Assembly: GCA_023079485.1 (NCBI GenBank)
Contig: CM041084.1
Location: 117,970,467-118,034,466 of the forward strand
Direction: 5' to 3'
Source: Archilochus colubris
Lineage: Eukaryota > Chordata > Aves > Apodiformes > Trochilidae
Length of the DNA stretch: 64,000 bases
Shown: positions 11,501 through 25,808 of the stretch, one piece after another
Layout of the letters: every line of letters starts with the position of its first letter
Position numbering within the stretch: the first letter of the stretch is position 1
Notes under the pieces: generated by a model
What the model was told of the DNA's origin: nothing
Seen by the model: the letters and a program-made list of their open reading frames with translations, nothing else
The model's database searches: none
Program-made: the position numbers and the translations under genes

Positions 11501-14500
11501 TCTTTACTGACACATCTGTAAGAAAAACTTGGAGCAGAGACCAGACCAAAGCTATTTCTTCCAAGGGGAATAACCCTTCAGAAGGTTTTAAAGACAGGTT
11601 CCTCTCTTGCTTACTCTTTTTTTTTTTTTTCTGTTCTACGGTTTCTCTATCCATTCCTCCTTTCCTCCATTCTCTTCCCTTGTATCTGCCATTCATTTCT
11701 GCAGTGGTTATGGTGCTCTTGGGAACACAAGGAGTTAAGGGGCAGATTCTGATTAAATTGCTGGGTAGAGGCTGCAGCACATAAGGTCAGTGAGTAATCT
11801 CTTTCTGTAGCAATCAATTTCCTAGCAAAAACACACAGCCAGGTAGTTTTCCACAGTAACTGTTAAACGTAATAGCCAGTGTTAATAAAGGAGGATCTGT
11901 GGAAACACACATACACCCCTTATGGATCTGCACATATTTCAAATTATTCCTTCTCATCTTTGAGTTGCAGCAGCTTAAACACCCACACCTAGCACACCGG
12001 AGTCTACATTTGGTCACATTGAGAACTTTGGCCCAAATACAAACAATAGTTTATTTAAGCTCAGTAGTCCTTGAGAACAAGTAACTATACTAATATCTGA
12101 GATTGAAGAGTCAAAAATATGCTTAATCCAGGTTTTAAAAAAAATTCTTACATTTCAAATATGCTCTAAGACATTATTCAGTGAAGTTCTGCCTTCACAG
12201 TGGTCACAATAGCAAGAGACGTAGTTTAGCTCAAAGGGCAGGGCCATGAAGTCTGTTGTCTGCATGGCTATAGCTAAAGTACATGGGAGCTGAATAGTGA
12301 AGAGAAGTGATGCTTTAATAATGCAGTTTTGTTTTGGTTTGGTTTTTTCTCATGGGCTTTAATACAGTAGTACCAGAACCCTTTGGTGTGTCATTAGCTT
12401 AGTTTGAAAGTTTACTTTGAATACTGAATACTTTTCAGCAGTGTTTCACAGATCTTCTCCCAAGAGGTAAGATCTGCCTAGCTCCACGATGCAAGGCGTC
12501 CTCCTTCTTCTTCCTGGCTGATAAACCAGCTGATATTTTTTTCACAAATGGAAGCAAAAAGTGTCCTCCACTGCATCATTTATCCAGTAGTCCGCTAACA
12601 GACAGGAAAACCCAGCTGCAAAAGAATACTGAAGTAATCCATGCAAAGTTGAATGGGATTCAACCTTGAAAAGGAGGCTGAAGAGGAGAGGTTGAAAGAG
12701 CAAAACTCAAAGGTCTCTTCTACATACTAGAATATATATGTGAAAATCCTCATCTCCAGGAGAAGAATGTGCCCTTTGCTCTTTGGTTTCTCACACCTGA
12801 GTGCTAAGGAGAGGTGGACACTCCCATACTAACACTGCCTGTGATCTGTGTGCAGCCCGATCTGGAAGACCTGAATTCTGAAAGCAAATTCTAGTTTGAC
12901 TCCTGCAGAATCCACAAATACAGATAGATTTTCAACAGGAACTAAGCACTGAGCTCTGTTGGGCCATGAATATTTGCACATGCGCTGTAAGCAGAAATCT
13001 TACCTTGGGAATTCTGTTGGTATGCACAACCCCTCCACACTGGGCACTGCAGCATAATATTGAATTAACTGTGCTGCCTTGTTTGCCCTGCTCTCAGTAT
13101 TGCTCAATGGTGCCACAGAGAGGCCACTGCTGTTTAAAACCAGCACAAGTATTTCTGCTCTAAACAGATCAGTAGATATCCAGGGAATTTTAGCACCTCC
13201 TTAGCCAGGCAGGTGCTGAACAGGAATCTGGATTGAGTTTGTGGCTGCATCCTCAAGATCCCGTACACATGCTCACAGGATGTCGAGGTTGCAGAGCCCC
13301 ACATCTTGTTTGCCTTCACATCTGTAATGCACAGGCAGGACCACTGTAAAGGTAAACAGCTATCATCAGACTTCCTGCATCCCAACTATCCCATGGAACG
13401 CAAGGGATGCTCTTCTGCTCCCATCTTCCGATTAGACCTCTCTACACACAGCAACAGTCACATTTATCATCCATCACCTCATCTCCTGTCATTAGTGACA
13501 ATAAGCACAACGACTGCTGCTTAGTGGCTTCCACTTGACTGATTTGTAATGTATTTATACACCACTATTTGCTTTTGCTGAATATGCTTGTCTCTCCAGC
13601 TGGGCACTTCTGCAGAAGATCAAATGTTACTAAGTAGCTCTTAAATATTTATTGACTGTCTACTGATTACACAAATCAGGTTCACAAATTTAGTTTGTGA
13701 TGCTCTTTTACACTTTATGGTCTAGCTGGCTGTTAACCAAAGCATTTCAGAGTGTTTTCTTTCTTGTGCCATAAACAACCCAGGCACAGTTTTAGAAACA
13801 AGTTGTGGCTTGAGCAGGGAATTAAATATCCAGGGCTGGTACTGGTTCTGTCGCCTTCTCAGCTATCAGCTGAAACTTGTCTTATTATATCACATTGGAT
13901 TCCAGAAAGCAGTATGCAGTAACACATCACATAGCAACAGTCAGACTTTTCCAGTAATCTCTCAACAGAACCTTTCTCTGACGGAAAATACCAAATCATC
14001 AAGACATTCCTTGGGAACATACTGATTTCAGCAGCATGGTGACAGAAGTTTTTCACACCATCAGTGGCAGCGTTTTTGGAATTTTACAAGCTCCCAGACT
14101 TGGGACATTGCTGAATGTCCCAGATGCCTGTATACTTGAGGCATAAACTCATACACTTGAGGCATACCCTATACTCAGCCTGCCTGGGGCACCCTCATGC
14201 TCACATCCTGGCTGCTAGCAGGGACGTGTCCTCCAGCCCAGGCTGCAGAGAAAGGCAAAGCTTTGGTTTCCCTCTCCAACCTCTGCCACCCTTTGCAAGG
14301 CACTTTTCTAACCTCTTATCCCTCCATCATGTAAAACCTTTCTCAGCAGCAGATGGTTTGTGTTGCTCCACAGGCAGGAGAGACTGCTTTCCTTGCTCAC
14401 TCAGCCTATGTAGCTAACTCACATCAGAAGCATTGCTGAACATTACCATGACAGAGACATTAGGAAATCAGCTTAAAAACAAAGGTGAGTGAAATCAAGC

Positions 14501-14610
14501 ATGCACAGAATTAGAACGAAACTGGAAACTGAACCGAGCCCACTGTAATAACTTAATCTCAGGGGCATTTTTTTGTTTGCCCCAGAAGAAGCCTTAAGTT
14601 TACAGATTGC

Positions 14611-15298
14611 AGAATCACAGAATGTCAGTTGTTGGAAGGGACCTCTGAAGATCATTGAGACCAACCTCCCTGCCAGAGCAGGAACAAAATTAGGGCAAGT
14701 CATTCAGAAATTCAAGCAGACAGGTCTTGAAAGTCTTCAGAGAAGGAGACTCCACAGCCTCTCTAGGGAGCTTGTTGCAGGGCTCTGTAACCCTTACAAA
14801 AATGAAATTCTTTCTCATGTTGAGGTGGAACTTCCTGTGCTCTATCTTGAATCCATGTCCCTTCATCCTATCACACAAGTGAGAAGAAGCTGTCCCCTCC
14901 TTCTTGACACCCAGCCCTCATACATTTATATAAATTAATTAGGTCCCCTCTCACTCTTCTTCCTCTCCAGACCGAAAAGCCCCAGGTCTCTCAGCCTTTC
15001 TTCATGAGGCAGATGTTCCAGTGCTTTAATCATCTTCATAATCCTCTGCTGTACTTTCTCAAGTAAATCCCTGTCCCTCTTGAACTGGGGAGCCCAGAAC
15101 TGGATGAGTCCTCACCAATACCCTAGGTGAGGTCTCACCAGGGCAGAGTAGAGGGGGAGGAGAATCTGCCTTGATCTGCTGGACACACGCTTCTTAATAC
15201 ACCCCAGGACACCATTGGCCTTCTTGGCCACAAGGGCACATTGCTGTCCCATGGATAACTTGTTGTCCACCAGGACTCCAAGATCCTTCTCCTTGAAG
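14611..15298 (-). mobile_element. CR1 LINE fragment, minus orientation
   Basis: It begins with agaatcacagaatg and the ttggaagggacctc block, followed by the reverse complement of CR1 ORF2. Minus-strand pieces include [19 protein letters not shown] and [19 protein letters not shown] (15112-15327) and a broken NMRKNFIFVRVTEPCNKLPRE segment. Several frameshifts are present. A small internal duplication around 15105-15140 repeats 'tcctcaccaata/ggtctcacca'. The 5' end is truncated inside the reverse-transcriptase C-terminal region. Confidence 0.93.
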
Positions 15299-16135
15299 TG
15301 CAAAGCAAACGTGCTCAAATTAATCACAAACTACTGCAAACTGTGATTCTTCAGCTTTCATCACCTTTTTGTACCTCTTTATTTTGCCAATTTTTTTGTT
15401 GTCTACTAAAAATGCCTTGCATGCAAAAAGAGGGTTTTTTCATCCTTTCAAGAACATGTGATAACACAAAATCATCTATCTAGTCTGTTTACAAAAGCTT
15501 ATTATCAAACAGTTTTAGGAGGTTCATACTTTCATCTTCATTACCTTCAGGGTTCACTAATTGCTCACTCCTCATTCAGTGATGGGAAACTAATGAAGGA
15601 TGAAGGAATTCAGATGCTGGTGACGTGAAGTAACCCTTTTTCATCTCATGTGATCTACCATATACCACATATTACAGCAGATTTCTCTGAAGACTTCTCC
15701 CTGGAGGGGATCATTTTATCTTGAAGGTATGTGTTTTTCCAGCAATAAGTTCAACCATAGTACTCAATCCTGCCCTCTCACACTGGGAGCCTGCCAACTC
15801 TCCACAAAGGAAAACAGAGCATTGATCCCCTAATTATTGCATGACACATTGCAGATTTAACTCTATCATTTCAGAAGGAGCGGGTTTTTAGAGAAATTGC
15901 ACCAAAGCTAGGAAGTCCTGCTTGTGAGTTGGTGTGTGGGAAAAGCATCTTAGTTTCAATGCACCTACTGCTGCAGACACATGTGATGCCTGAGAATAGG
16001 CTGCCCTGCTTGTTTCAGTGGGTGCAGATGCTGTCAGCTTGCAGCACTGCTTCACATTAGCTGCCAAGGACTCTCAGCATGCATGAGCACACCAACAGAA
16101 ACCTGCCCCAAACAACACTGTTTCCTGAACTGTTC

Positions 16136-16868
16136 ACAGAATCATAGAAATCAGCTAGGTTGGAAAGGACCTCTGAGACCATCAAGTCCAACCCTTGATC
16201 CACAACCATTGTGGTTACCAGACCATGGCACTGAGTGCCACATTCAGTCTCTTCTTAAAAACCTCCAGGGATGCAGAATCCACCACTTCCCTGGGCAGCC
16301 CATTCCAATGCCTGATCACCCTCTCTATAAAGGAATTCTTTCTAATATCCAACCTAAACCTCCCCTGGCAGAGCTTAAGTCTGTGCCCTCTTGTCCTACT
16401 GACGGCTGCCTGGGAGAAGAGACCGATGCCCCCCTGGCTACACCCTCCTTTCAGGGAGTTGTAGAGAGTGATGAGGTCTCCTCTGACCCTCCTCTTCTCC
16501 AGACTGAACACCTCCAGCTCCCTCAGCCCTTCCTCACAGGACTTGTGCTGGATCCCTTCACAGCCTCCTTGCTCTTCTCTGGACCTGCTCCAGCACCTTA
16601 ATCTCCTTCCTGAACCGAGGGGCCCAGAACTGGACACAGGACTCAAGCTGTGGCCTCACCAGGGCTGAGTACAGGGGTAGAATCCCTTCCTTGGACCTGC
16701 TGACCACGCTGTTCCTGATCCAGGCCAGGATGCCATTGGCCTTCTTGGCCACCTGGGCACACTGCTGGCTCATGTTCAGCTTCCTGTCAATCCAGACTCT
16801 CAGATCCCTTTCTGCCTGGCAACTACAGACAGCAAGGCTGCTCCTTTCATTAATAAGATTCAACTGCA
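16136..16868 (-). mobile_element. CR1 LINE fragment, minus orientation
   Basis: It starts acagaatcatagaaatcagctaggttggaa. Minus-strand frames at 16215-16646 and 16558-16869 give [39 protein letters not shown], then [18 protein letters not shown], all CR1 ORF2 C-terminal text. The frame is shifted near 16600. It is closely related to the copy at 1478-2059. Confidence 0.94.
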
Positions 16869-17925
16869 AGTGCTAGGACAAAACCCAGAATCCCATCTGA
16901 CAAATTTCATTTGTTCACTTTTCGGAGAGACTGTTTTGTGTCTCCGTGACACTATGTTGGTAAAGCTAATAAAAAAGGAGACCTTTATTAGATGTGACTA
17001 GTGATAAAAGAGACTCTAGTTCCTAACATTTTTTGTTTCCTAAAACCTGTTTTTCTCTCCAACTATTACTCTGTGGGAGGCTCGTGGTATAGGAATAAAG
17101 TAAGAAAGGGGAAAGTATAAGGCAAGATTTATCACCTAGAGTTTTCAGAGGTATGATATGTTATTTCTGATACATTGTGCTGGCAGTCAATGCACACATA
17201 TCAGAAAAAAAGGTGGACACTCTTCCCATGAGGCTACAATCTCAAAAAAAACAGTGCCTTATTATATTTTGGCAACATCTAAACAAAGATTTAGATCGCA
17301 GTAGTAACCTACAGTACCAAGGAAATAAAAAAGGGATAACCTCTCACCACATAGTTTCTATAATGTCAATACTGAGCTATATGATAAAAGGATTATCCTA
17401 ATTTGATAGCAATATTTTTTATTTGGTATTGAAGGACATTCTGGGTGGCAAAGATCTGCAGTATCCTTGTTGGCAAGCAGCTGGATTCGCAGCAATGAGG
17501 CAATTTTTGTGTAGCTGTCAAACAAGGGACCCTCTCACTGTGTTAGCTAGATTCCTTCTTTGTTGTTATTGTTCTGATCTAATTAGTCACTGCTTTCAAG
17601 TTAAGGGACCCAACTGGCTCTTTGAACTGAAAGAGATACAAGAATAACAGTAACCAAAATGGTGGTACAAGAGGAAGAACAGACTTTTTTTTTTTTTTTA
17701 CTGTGAAACCTTAATACCACCAGAACAAGATAAAGCAAACCAAAAGGGTCTATTTTGATTCATTACACACCAGAAAAGTGAGAGATGGAACAAAACTAAT
17801 CCAGGAATCTGTCATTATGAGTAAGCTCCCTCTGGAGTCTTTTTTTGGTTGCCTTGTACCATAAAACATGGAAAAGACAGATCTAAAAACAACCTAAGCA
17901 GCTGATCTCTGCTGTTTTCCCTTTA

Positions 17926-18352
17926 CTCAGCACTGGTGAGGCAACATCTCCGGCGCTGGTCCAGTTCTGGGCTTCCTAGAACAGAGACTTGGATATATCT
18001 GGACAGAATCCATCTAAGGACCACTAAGATGCTGAAGGAACTGAAACATCAATGCTCTGAGGAAAGGCTGGGAGAGCTGGGACTGTCCAGCCTGGAGAAG
18101 AAAAGGGTCAGAGGGATCTCATCAGTGTACATAAATACCTGAAGGGAGGGTGCAAATAGGTCAGAACCAAGCTCTTTCCAGTAGTGCCCAGTGACAAGAC
18201 CAGAGGCAATGGTCACAAACACAGGAGGTTCCCCCTGAATGTCAAGAAACACTTTTTCACCATGAAGGTGACCAAGCACCAGAAGAGGTTGCTAAGGGAG
18301 GCTGTGGACTCTCTGTCCTTGGAGGTATTCAAAAGCTGCCTGAACAAAGACA
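17926..18352 (+). mobile_element. CR1 LINE fragment, plus orientation, lacking the 3' tail
   Basis: The plus strand reads 'actggtgaggcaacatctc', then 'aatgctctgaggaaaggctgggagagctggg', then 'agcctggagaagaaaagggtcagagggatctcatcag', then 'gtggactctctgtccttggaggtattcaaa'. This is the ORF2 C-terminal region of CR1 in sense. It stops before the usual ggaagggacc/ATTCTATGA end, so it is truncated on both sides. Confidence 0.9.
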
Positions 18353-21114
18353 AAATTCACTGATTTAAAACTTTGCATTCAGATGTTGGCTATGGTGCAA
18401 GAGAAGGGTTGCTCTACAATGGTTTGACATAAGGCTCCTTACACTATTTTCAAATGTCAAACATGCTTCATAGACAAGGCTGGGGCATAGAACAACAGGT
18501 TCTAAAACGCTGGGATGTTTAATACAGAGATGCCCTTGACCTTCCTGATAACAGAGCTGCTGATGACACACAGCAGCAAAACTGCTTGTCCCCAGCATAA
18601 AACAGCAGAAAATCCTTGCAAATGTATTCTAATCTGTGCATGCCTCCAGGTTCCATCCGTTCCCTCACAGCTGGTACAGTCAGAGAAGTACTGAGTTATG
18701 AAACACACTGAAATATCATTGCCTTTTTTGGTGAGTACTGGTATGCACAGACCTCTGTGTTAACTAAAACCCTGCTTACCCTTCTCCTCTGTACTGTTTT
18801 ATGGCTCAGTTCATTAAAAACCAAACAGACAAATCCAACAAAAGCAACAACACAAACAGACAAAAAAAAACCTCCCCTGCTTTTTAAATGTAAAAGAAAA
18901 GAACGGTAGAACTCAAAATGCTTATCCAGAGTAGCTTTTCTCCTGCAGGGTTTGTCTACACTGCCCACTGCAGCTGAGATGCCTGGACTGATGCCAGCAC
19001 AGGTAGCTCAGGCATCAGACCTGGCACAGCCACATTAAGACAGAGCATCATGCAAGGCATTTACTGTGTACTGCTCCTCCTATCCAATCCAGCCTGTAGA
19101 ACTGGCTTGGACATCCATACACTGCATTGCTTTGGAACTAGAGAGTAGTGTATGTGGTTCATAAAATCTCAAAATGAAATCATGCTTTTTTTGCTATATG
19201 AACAACAACATTCGTTGATGTCTGAGTTAAAATGCCATCTACCAAGTAAATGATTTGAAGCTATCAAATGACTGACCAGGAGGATTAAGAGAATGCTTAT
19301 CCTGTCAGACATGTGGGATGAATTTATGCCTAGCAATGCTTCCTTCTTACCATTTTAATAATAAATTTTGATTTAACCTCTGCATTAAAAAATCCTATAG
19401 GGCTGGGGCTGCAAACTCCTGAACCATGCTTTAAAATTCTCAATTTCTGGTGACATAGTCTAAGCATACTGATTTTTATACTGATCTTAGAGAGCTGATA
19501 TGCCCCCAACACTTTTGAAAATTTTGCCATTATCATCTCTCACCTCTTTCCTCAGTAAGAATAATCAGATGAAGGTGGTAAAGAAGTATTGCTACTGCAG
19601 ACTTTCAGAACAGCTGTGAATAGATGCCTGTTTCAATTCATTGCATGAATTTCTATGCATTGCATATTTCTATGCATTTACTACAAATGTTATTTCTTAT
19701 TGCAAAAAAAAATATTAGATGCTATTCAAATTCCCATGTGAAGAGCATGTGTTACATACCAGTTAATTGCTTTGTCTTCTATTTAGAAATAGATTCAAAT
19801 TGAAAAGTACTTTTTCACAAACAGAAAACTACAGCCTTCTCAGTAGGCAGGCAGGGATATTCTGACTTGAAAGAGAGTTCAATTAATTGCTATCTGAAAT
19901 TTGAGTTCCCAGTAGTTTTCATTTCTTCATCTACACCCACAAGCTGTCACAAACATCAACAGAAGGTGGACAATCAAAGCATTCCACCCCCTTCCCACCC
20001 CTGTTCTCTCCTTCTTCTGCCAACTATGATCAGATGAGGTTATATCACTATGCTACTCACCTCAACAGCCAGCCCCTCACCACCGAGCTTTAACTCTAGG
20101 TATTAAGAATATAAAGGAGTAAATCAGCTCTCCATCAGCTCATGACTTTCAGTTGCTGGTTCTCCTTACTGTAGGATTAGAGTTTGACAGCAATGTAGCA
20201 ACACCCAGCAGCACACAATGCAAAATACTCTCTGTGTAAACTGTGACTATTTTCTTCCACCTTTGCTTGCAATTTCTACTCTTTTATTTTCACTTGGCTT
20301 GCTCACTGCCCCACTGTAGTTCTTTTTATCCCCATTTGATCATCTATTTTCCTGCTCTGCACTTCTACACTGTCCTCCGAACCTCAAAATCAGAAACACA
20401 ATAAAAGTGCATGATCAGACTTCTGAGGAATGAAACATCTTCTCACAGCTTTTCCTCCCTGTCTTCCTTCCAAATATCCCTCATTTTTTAAAAATGCCCT
20501 TCTGTGAATTTCTTAATGTCACAGCCTAAATCCCTCACTTCCAGTACCTTCCTACATCCACATCTTTTTTTCATCCTTAACATACCTTTCAGGGTTATGA
20601 TCTAGTCCCTGATTTGATGATGACCCAGCAAGTGCTGGGGGACATTCATACAAGTACTAAGGGGTTCAGGAGCCACTAATGTTGGTAGCACATGTCCAAG
20701 TGACTCTTCTCAAACAAGGACTGTAGACTCAAAACACTATTAATAGATAAACCTATTCAGATACAATCTTTACAATTCCTTTAGTATTTTCACAATTTTC
20801 ATAAGCAGAAAACATTTGGGGACACCAACTGAACTCTGAGCAATATACAGAGGATTTTATTCTTATTTTACTGTAGTCCATTCTAATGCATTTTCCCATC
20901 TCTCAAAAAAGTGAGTTATTGCCTAAGCTTCTTTATAAACTAGATGTAAAACTGAAGGGCCACATCATAAGTGTGTGTTTACATCACAATACTCACCAAA
21001 CATCATTTGAACATGGGGCTTCTTCAATATATCAGCCATCAGCATTTCTTACATTTCTGTATCAGGTTTACTGCAAAAAGCTGGTTTTGCCACAGTGGAT
21101 TTCAAGCTACTTAC

Positions 21115-21313
21115 CCAGTCGTGTAAGGTATATTAATTCCCCCTAGATTAATGCTTTCACATCCAACAATGAAGAGAGTTGAAAAGCAGAGCAGAGAAAC
21201 ACCACTGCAGATCATAGCCAACTTTGCAGACTCTCTTGCACCAAGTTTCAGCTTTTTTATAATGTAGCCACCTAGGACAATACCAACACCAGCACTGGGG
21301 ACAATAATCACAC
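21115..21313 (-). CDS. SLCO5A1: SLCO5A1 exon 6: TM8 and TM9
   Basis: A 199-base exon with a TTCCTGGCAG acceptor and a GTAAGT donor. It reads (G)[20 protein letters not shown] (TM8), [13 protein letters not shown] (short cytoplasmic loop), [18 protein letters not shown] (TM9), then [15 protein letters not shown] (start of extracellular loop 5). The GIVLGGYxxKKLKL block is typical of OATPs, and the [12 protein letters not shown] segment agrees with the 5A1 paralog as I remember it. It starts by completing a G|GT glycine and ends GG|, completed by T in exon 7. Confidence 0.97.
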
Positions 21314-24300
21314 CTGCCAGGAAGAAAATCGAACAACATTTAAGCAAGACCTATAGAAATGGTATAAAACATAAATATTGGTTTCATTCCCTAATTAGAT
21401 GACTACAAATGCTGCACTAAAATCTCCATTGTTTGATTCTCTGCTAGCAGACTGAGTCATACTTTTCAAACCTCTGGAGTGTTGTCAAAGAATTAATAAA
21501 AGCCTCCTTATGATATTACCAGCAGCCAAAGGGCAATAAGAGAACTATTGTACTTACAAGCAGAAACATTGCTTTGTATTTATTTTAGAATGGGGAGGAG
21601 GGATACACATTGCTCCAGTTTAACTACTGAAAATTTTAAGAAATTCAGATTCGGACACAAACCTTCCTCTCCCTATTCTCATGATTAATTCCAGTGAAGC
21701 ACAAGTGCTAAGCTGAAGCAGGATCCCAGAAGCCTTCCCACTTGGGAGTCCATATGTGAACCTGGCTGTAAATCTTGCCTTCTGGATACTTTGCTTAAGT
21801 TGAACAGCACTTTCCTACCTCAGCAGCCCTGTTCATCTCAGCACAGCCAAGTGGACTGTAAACTAATCAAACATGATTAAAGAAGTTAAGATACTAGAAT
21901 GAGCATTAAGGTAACTTTAAGATACAAAAGACATGCATATAACATTTCTGGCTCTCTGCTGCTACATTTATAAGGTGGCAGCTCAGCAACATGTCACCAA
22001 GCTGGTGTCACTTCTCAGGGCCTGAGGTGGTGGTGTCAGTGAATGTCTTGCACTTCTCAGCTTCCCTTGGCCTTTCTTTCTATAAATCAGATCTTTGCTA
22101 ATAAAGATACGTTCCATGTAAACATGGAATTTTAACAATTTCTGGCAGCTGCATCTGGACAGAAGCTAAACTTCATTGTCCAAATTCTTACAGATGTTGG
22201 TCTTCTTTTTATAGAAGGCAGTAAGACTGTAACTTGCAAGTATCTTTAATATTATTGCAAAGCATTCTTATTCTCTGTGAATTTGTCTAACACTGCATTA
22301 CACTTATCAAAATGTTGAGACTGGGAAAGCAAAAATATGAGGCAAAAATAGTTGCTGCCTTAATTATACTGCCATTATACTGGCATTATAAAATAAAAGG
22401 CAATTTCATGAGGAAGACTCTTAAAAACCCTCCACAATCTCAAAACCAGATTTTCCTGTAAGAGCAGAATTTAAATGTGTAAGTCCTTATAGAAGAATTA
22501 AATTATTTTCACAAAATTCAAAGATATTATCTCTCTTGAGCTGCTATATCTATCTCTTTCAATGACAGAATATAAATGAGAGAAAGAAACAATGCAAATC
22601 CTTTCACTTCTGAAAAGATTCTCACACTGAAAATGTTCTCTCTTTGTGAAAATAGTAACTCAGCCATCTGAGTGTACCAGGCCTGCCCTGCTCTACAAAA
22701 TCTGTGTCAGACAAGCACACATCCATGCCAAAAGCAGACTGAGATCACTTGAAATGACTTCTAAAACGCTCTTGTTGGGTGAGCCAAAGTCCATGGACCA
22801 AATCTGTGGCTACATCAGTTATAAGAACTAAGGATCTAGCCTAAGGTAGATAAATCAACCTCAGTATTTTATTCTTCTTCTTTCCACCTTACAGCTTAGC
22901 TTTGAGTTCCTAACCTGTTTGGGATTTGAATTTGCCTTTTCTTTCTCATCCTCTGGAAGCCACAAATATTGGAATAGCTTTCTCTAGAACTGAGAATCTG
23001 TGTGTCTATGTCTAGCACCCTGTCAAAACTGAGCATGTAAATATTTTGTGAGACATTATGTTAGTGGTTCTTCCATTAGTGAGTTACACCGTGCTGCCTT
23101 CTTCATCCGTCTTGTCCCATATGACAAAGATCAGAACACAAATAATGAGACGGACATGAGCAAATTGCCTGCCAAGGTTTGCTCTTGTTCTGGAGTATGG
23201 AAAGGTAAAGGAAAGCCTACACAGAAGAAGTATAAAGACAATTTCCTCTGTGGGAAGTGGAGCTGGGGATGAAAAAAACTCTCTCTGGCAGAACCAGGAA
23301 GGGGCAGGAGTAGATTTCACTGTTTGTGGTGAAGGCAGCAGAGAGAAGTGCTCATTCTCTCCTATGTGTCAGGAAGCCTGACAGGTTCTTTTGCCTTAAG
23401 TAGGAACTTTTCATCTCTATGCCCCTCTCTTTCTGCAGGGGATGTGAAATCAGAACTGATGTACAGTCAAAGGAACACAGCTATTACACTGTACTTCCAG
23501 GCGAGCTTCCAGGGGAAAGCAAAGCATGTACATCTAATCAGGACATGCATTCTTCTTTTTCAAAGGCATTTAGAGGAATAAAGCTTAAGATCTGATACTA
23601 AGCTGTTGTGCTGCACTCTCCTTCATTTTATAATGACAGTTTGGCTTCCAGGAACTGTACGCATGCCAAACACACTCCTGTGCACAGAGCTCTGGGGCAG
23701 TATCAGCTTTCAGTCAGCAATTTTCAAACTTTGTCCTTTTTGATGTTGTCAGGATGCTGCGGAACTTGAGGCTTTCCACAGTAGCAAAAGATGATCTTAA
23801 CAGCTCCTAATAGTCTGGGAACATGAAACTACAATATCTGCTTAGTGGGCTACACTTCCAAAGGGAATACCGTGGAGATCTTTAAACCAATTCTGTATAA
23901 GGCATGTTATATCTTTGCTAGGACTTTAGCTAGATCCAAAGTGTTTATAATAATTTTAACAGAAGTTACCAAAGTGCTGCTTTAATATAGTGTGTCATTC
24001 TTCCAACTACAAATTATTTGAATTGCAGCTCTCTTTTTCACAAGTAAATCTGCTAGGGAAGCACTTGAAATTTAAACCTGGATTTGTATAAGATCTACAT
24101 AGAACCAGAAGTCAAACTTCATTTGGTTTTTTTTAACTTGAAAAAGCCTGGAGGCCGTGTGCTATCTGCTCTACAGATTGCATCACATTGCATTTTTGCA
24201 ATTCATAACAGAGAAAACAACAGGTGTTAATAGCTTTACAGCCTGGATAGGGTCATGTCTTCTTCTCTTCCTTTCCTCTTTTAATGTACCGGCTGTTGAA

Positions 24301-25643
24301 TATTTTGTCTGGCAAGAATGTTTCTGGTTTATTATGAGGATGAAGTTCTGGAGCAGCAATCCCATCAAAACTCATTATAGCAGAACTCCCATGCACGCAC
24401 AGCTACCCTAAGCTTCAGATAGAATCACAGTCCCATCAATCAATGTTTCCTCCTTAGATGCAGAACAGATACAGATACAAGGACTTCATGCCCTGAAGAA
24501 AATCTGATCCTAGCAAGCTCTCAAAGAGAAGTCACCACATGGTGCCTCTCTGATGTTTGCCCTCCATACTCTGGAAACAATCCTCACTTTTCTTCCAGCC
24601 ACTACAGGTGACAAATCATTCCCATGAGATGCCTGTGCTGTTTCCTCTCTTCTACTGCTTTTTTGTCTTCTCCTTGACTGATACCCCATATTTCACTTCT
24701 GTTACCACAACTCACTCTCCACTCCATCACTCCTTCTCAGGTGCAATATCTGGAAGTATAGGGGAACAAAAAAGTAATCTGCCAAGAAATTATCAGCTAT
24801 TCTGTATGGGAAGCTCCATGGAGAAAACAAAAAGATGCTTATAAAGACAAGTGTCTTTGATGCAGCCAGGAGAGAAGGGAGATGATCTGCATGACTTTGG
24901 CCCCAATTCTGCAAAACAGAATTCCCTTTACCTAGGGAAGTTCCCATATCTCCTTCCTGCAGAGTAGGAAGGGAGTAGTATGAAGCTTAAATTTTGTGGT
25001 TTATAGCTCTGTTAGAAGTTGGACTTTGCTGTACATTGCTGCAGCAGCAAAGTGACACTCCTGCAAAAGAGGGGCCTCAGACCTGAAATGAAAGGTGGGA
25101 GAAGATTTGGAGAGCTCTCCTGACTAGACTAGATCATTATATGCTCAGTGTTAATAAGTAAATATGGAAAAAAACACGAGCCTGGAGGAGAGAGATAACT
25201 GAAGGATGGGACAGATAAAGAAGGCATCACTGGGGAAAATGAATGATTAGGATATTTTAAAGATCAAAGACAAAGTAAAATTCACATCAAATAAGAACAG
25301 CTTTGAAAGACCTCTTAAGGCACACAAACCACAGTAATGCCTGTGGGTTTTCTAGATTGTTTCTGTTGTGTTTTTCCTCCCTGAAGACCATTAACACATT
25401 AGAAAAATTCTGCCTAGGTTTCTGTTAAAAACCTCAACTGTTTAACAATATAAATGGTTTCATATTTTACTAAACATATATAGTAAACATCAAAGAACAG
25501 CCTGGATATCTGGCAAAACAGACAAAGCCAGGTCAAACTATCTGTTCTAACAAGCACATTTTTGGTTTGTTCCTCCATTGATTCATTTCATCAGTCAAAC
25601 AACACCAACCCTTTCAATCTTACACTACATGGCAATGCCTTAC
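21314..25643 (-). other. SLCO5A1 intron 5
   Basis: A 4.3 kb intron. I see no transposon with recognisable ends, no coding exon and no RNA gene. Small open frames are short and without family resemblance. Confidence 0.85.
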
Positions 25644-25808
25644 CAGTGTAGATGCTGGCATTGGAAGCTGGGATGCCAAACTGTGACTCGATGAACTTGG
25701 GAATGAAGGTAATAAAAGCTGTGACAATGGCACTCTCAGCTGTGTATGACAAACTCACAAAAAGGAATGTCATGTTGCTTAAGATCCTGACAGCTGCTCT
25801 TGGAAGCT
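25644..25808 (-). CDS. SLCO5A1: SLCO5A1 exon 5: TM7 and following extracellular loop
   Basis: A 165-base exon with a CATTTTATAG acceptor and a GTAAGG donor. It reads (E)LPRAAVRILSNMTFLFVSLS, YTAESAIVTAFITFIPKFIE, then SQFGIPASNASIYTG. The second block is the OATP TM7 pattern ending at the conserved KxIExQF. Two N-x-S/T sites are visible (NMT and NAS); NAS lies in the extracellular loop. The acceptor was chosen as AG at 810-809, because the alternative AG two bases on breaks the frame. The exon opens with AG completing G|AG (Glu) and ends with G of the glycine finished in exon 6. Confidence 0.97.

Larger units (their letters stand above)
7229..21114 (-). other. SLCO5A1 intron 6
   Basis: A 13.9 kb intron. 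It contains an A/C-rich simple repeat (8519-8571) and three CR1 fragments (14611-15298 minus, 16136-16868 minus, 17926-18352 plus). An open frame of 203 codons on the plus strand (11173-11784) includes a poly-phenylalanine run from a T-tract and resembles no family; I treat it as chance. Elsewhere I see no gene. Confidence 0.85.

Noticed and set aside
11173..11784. 203-codon plus-strand open frame in intron 6
   Set aside because: It contains a phenylalanine run from a T-tract, has no splice or family evidence and low-complexity flanks, and resembles no domain I know. Most likely chance.
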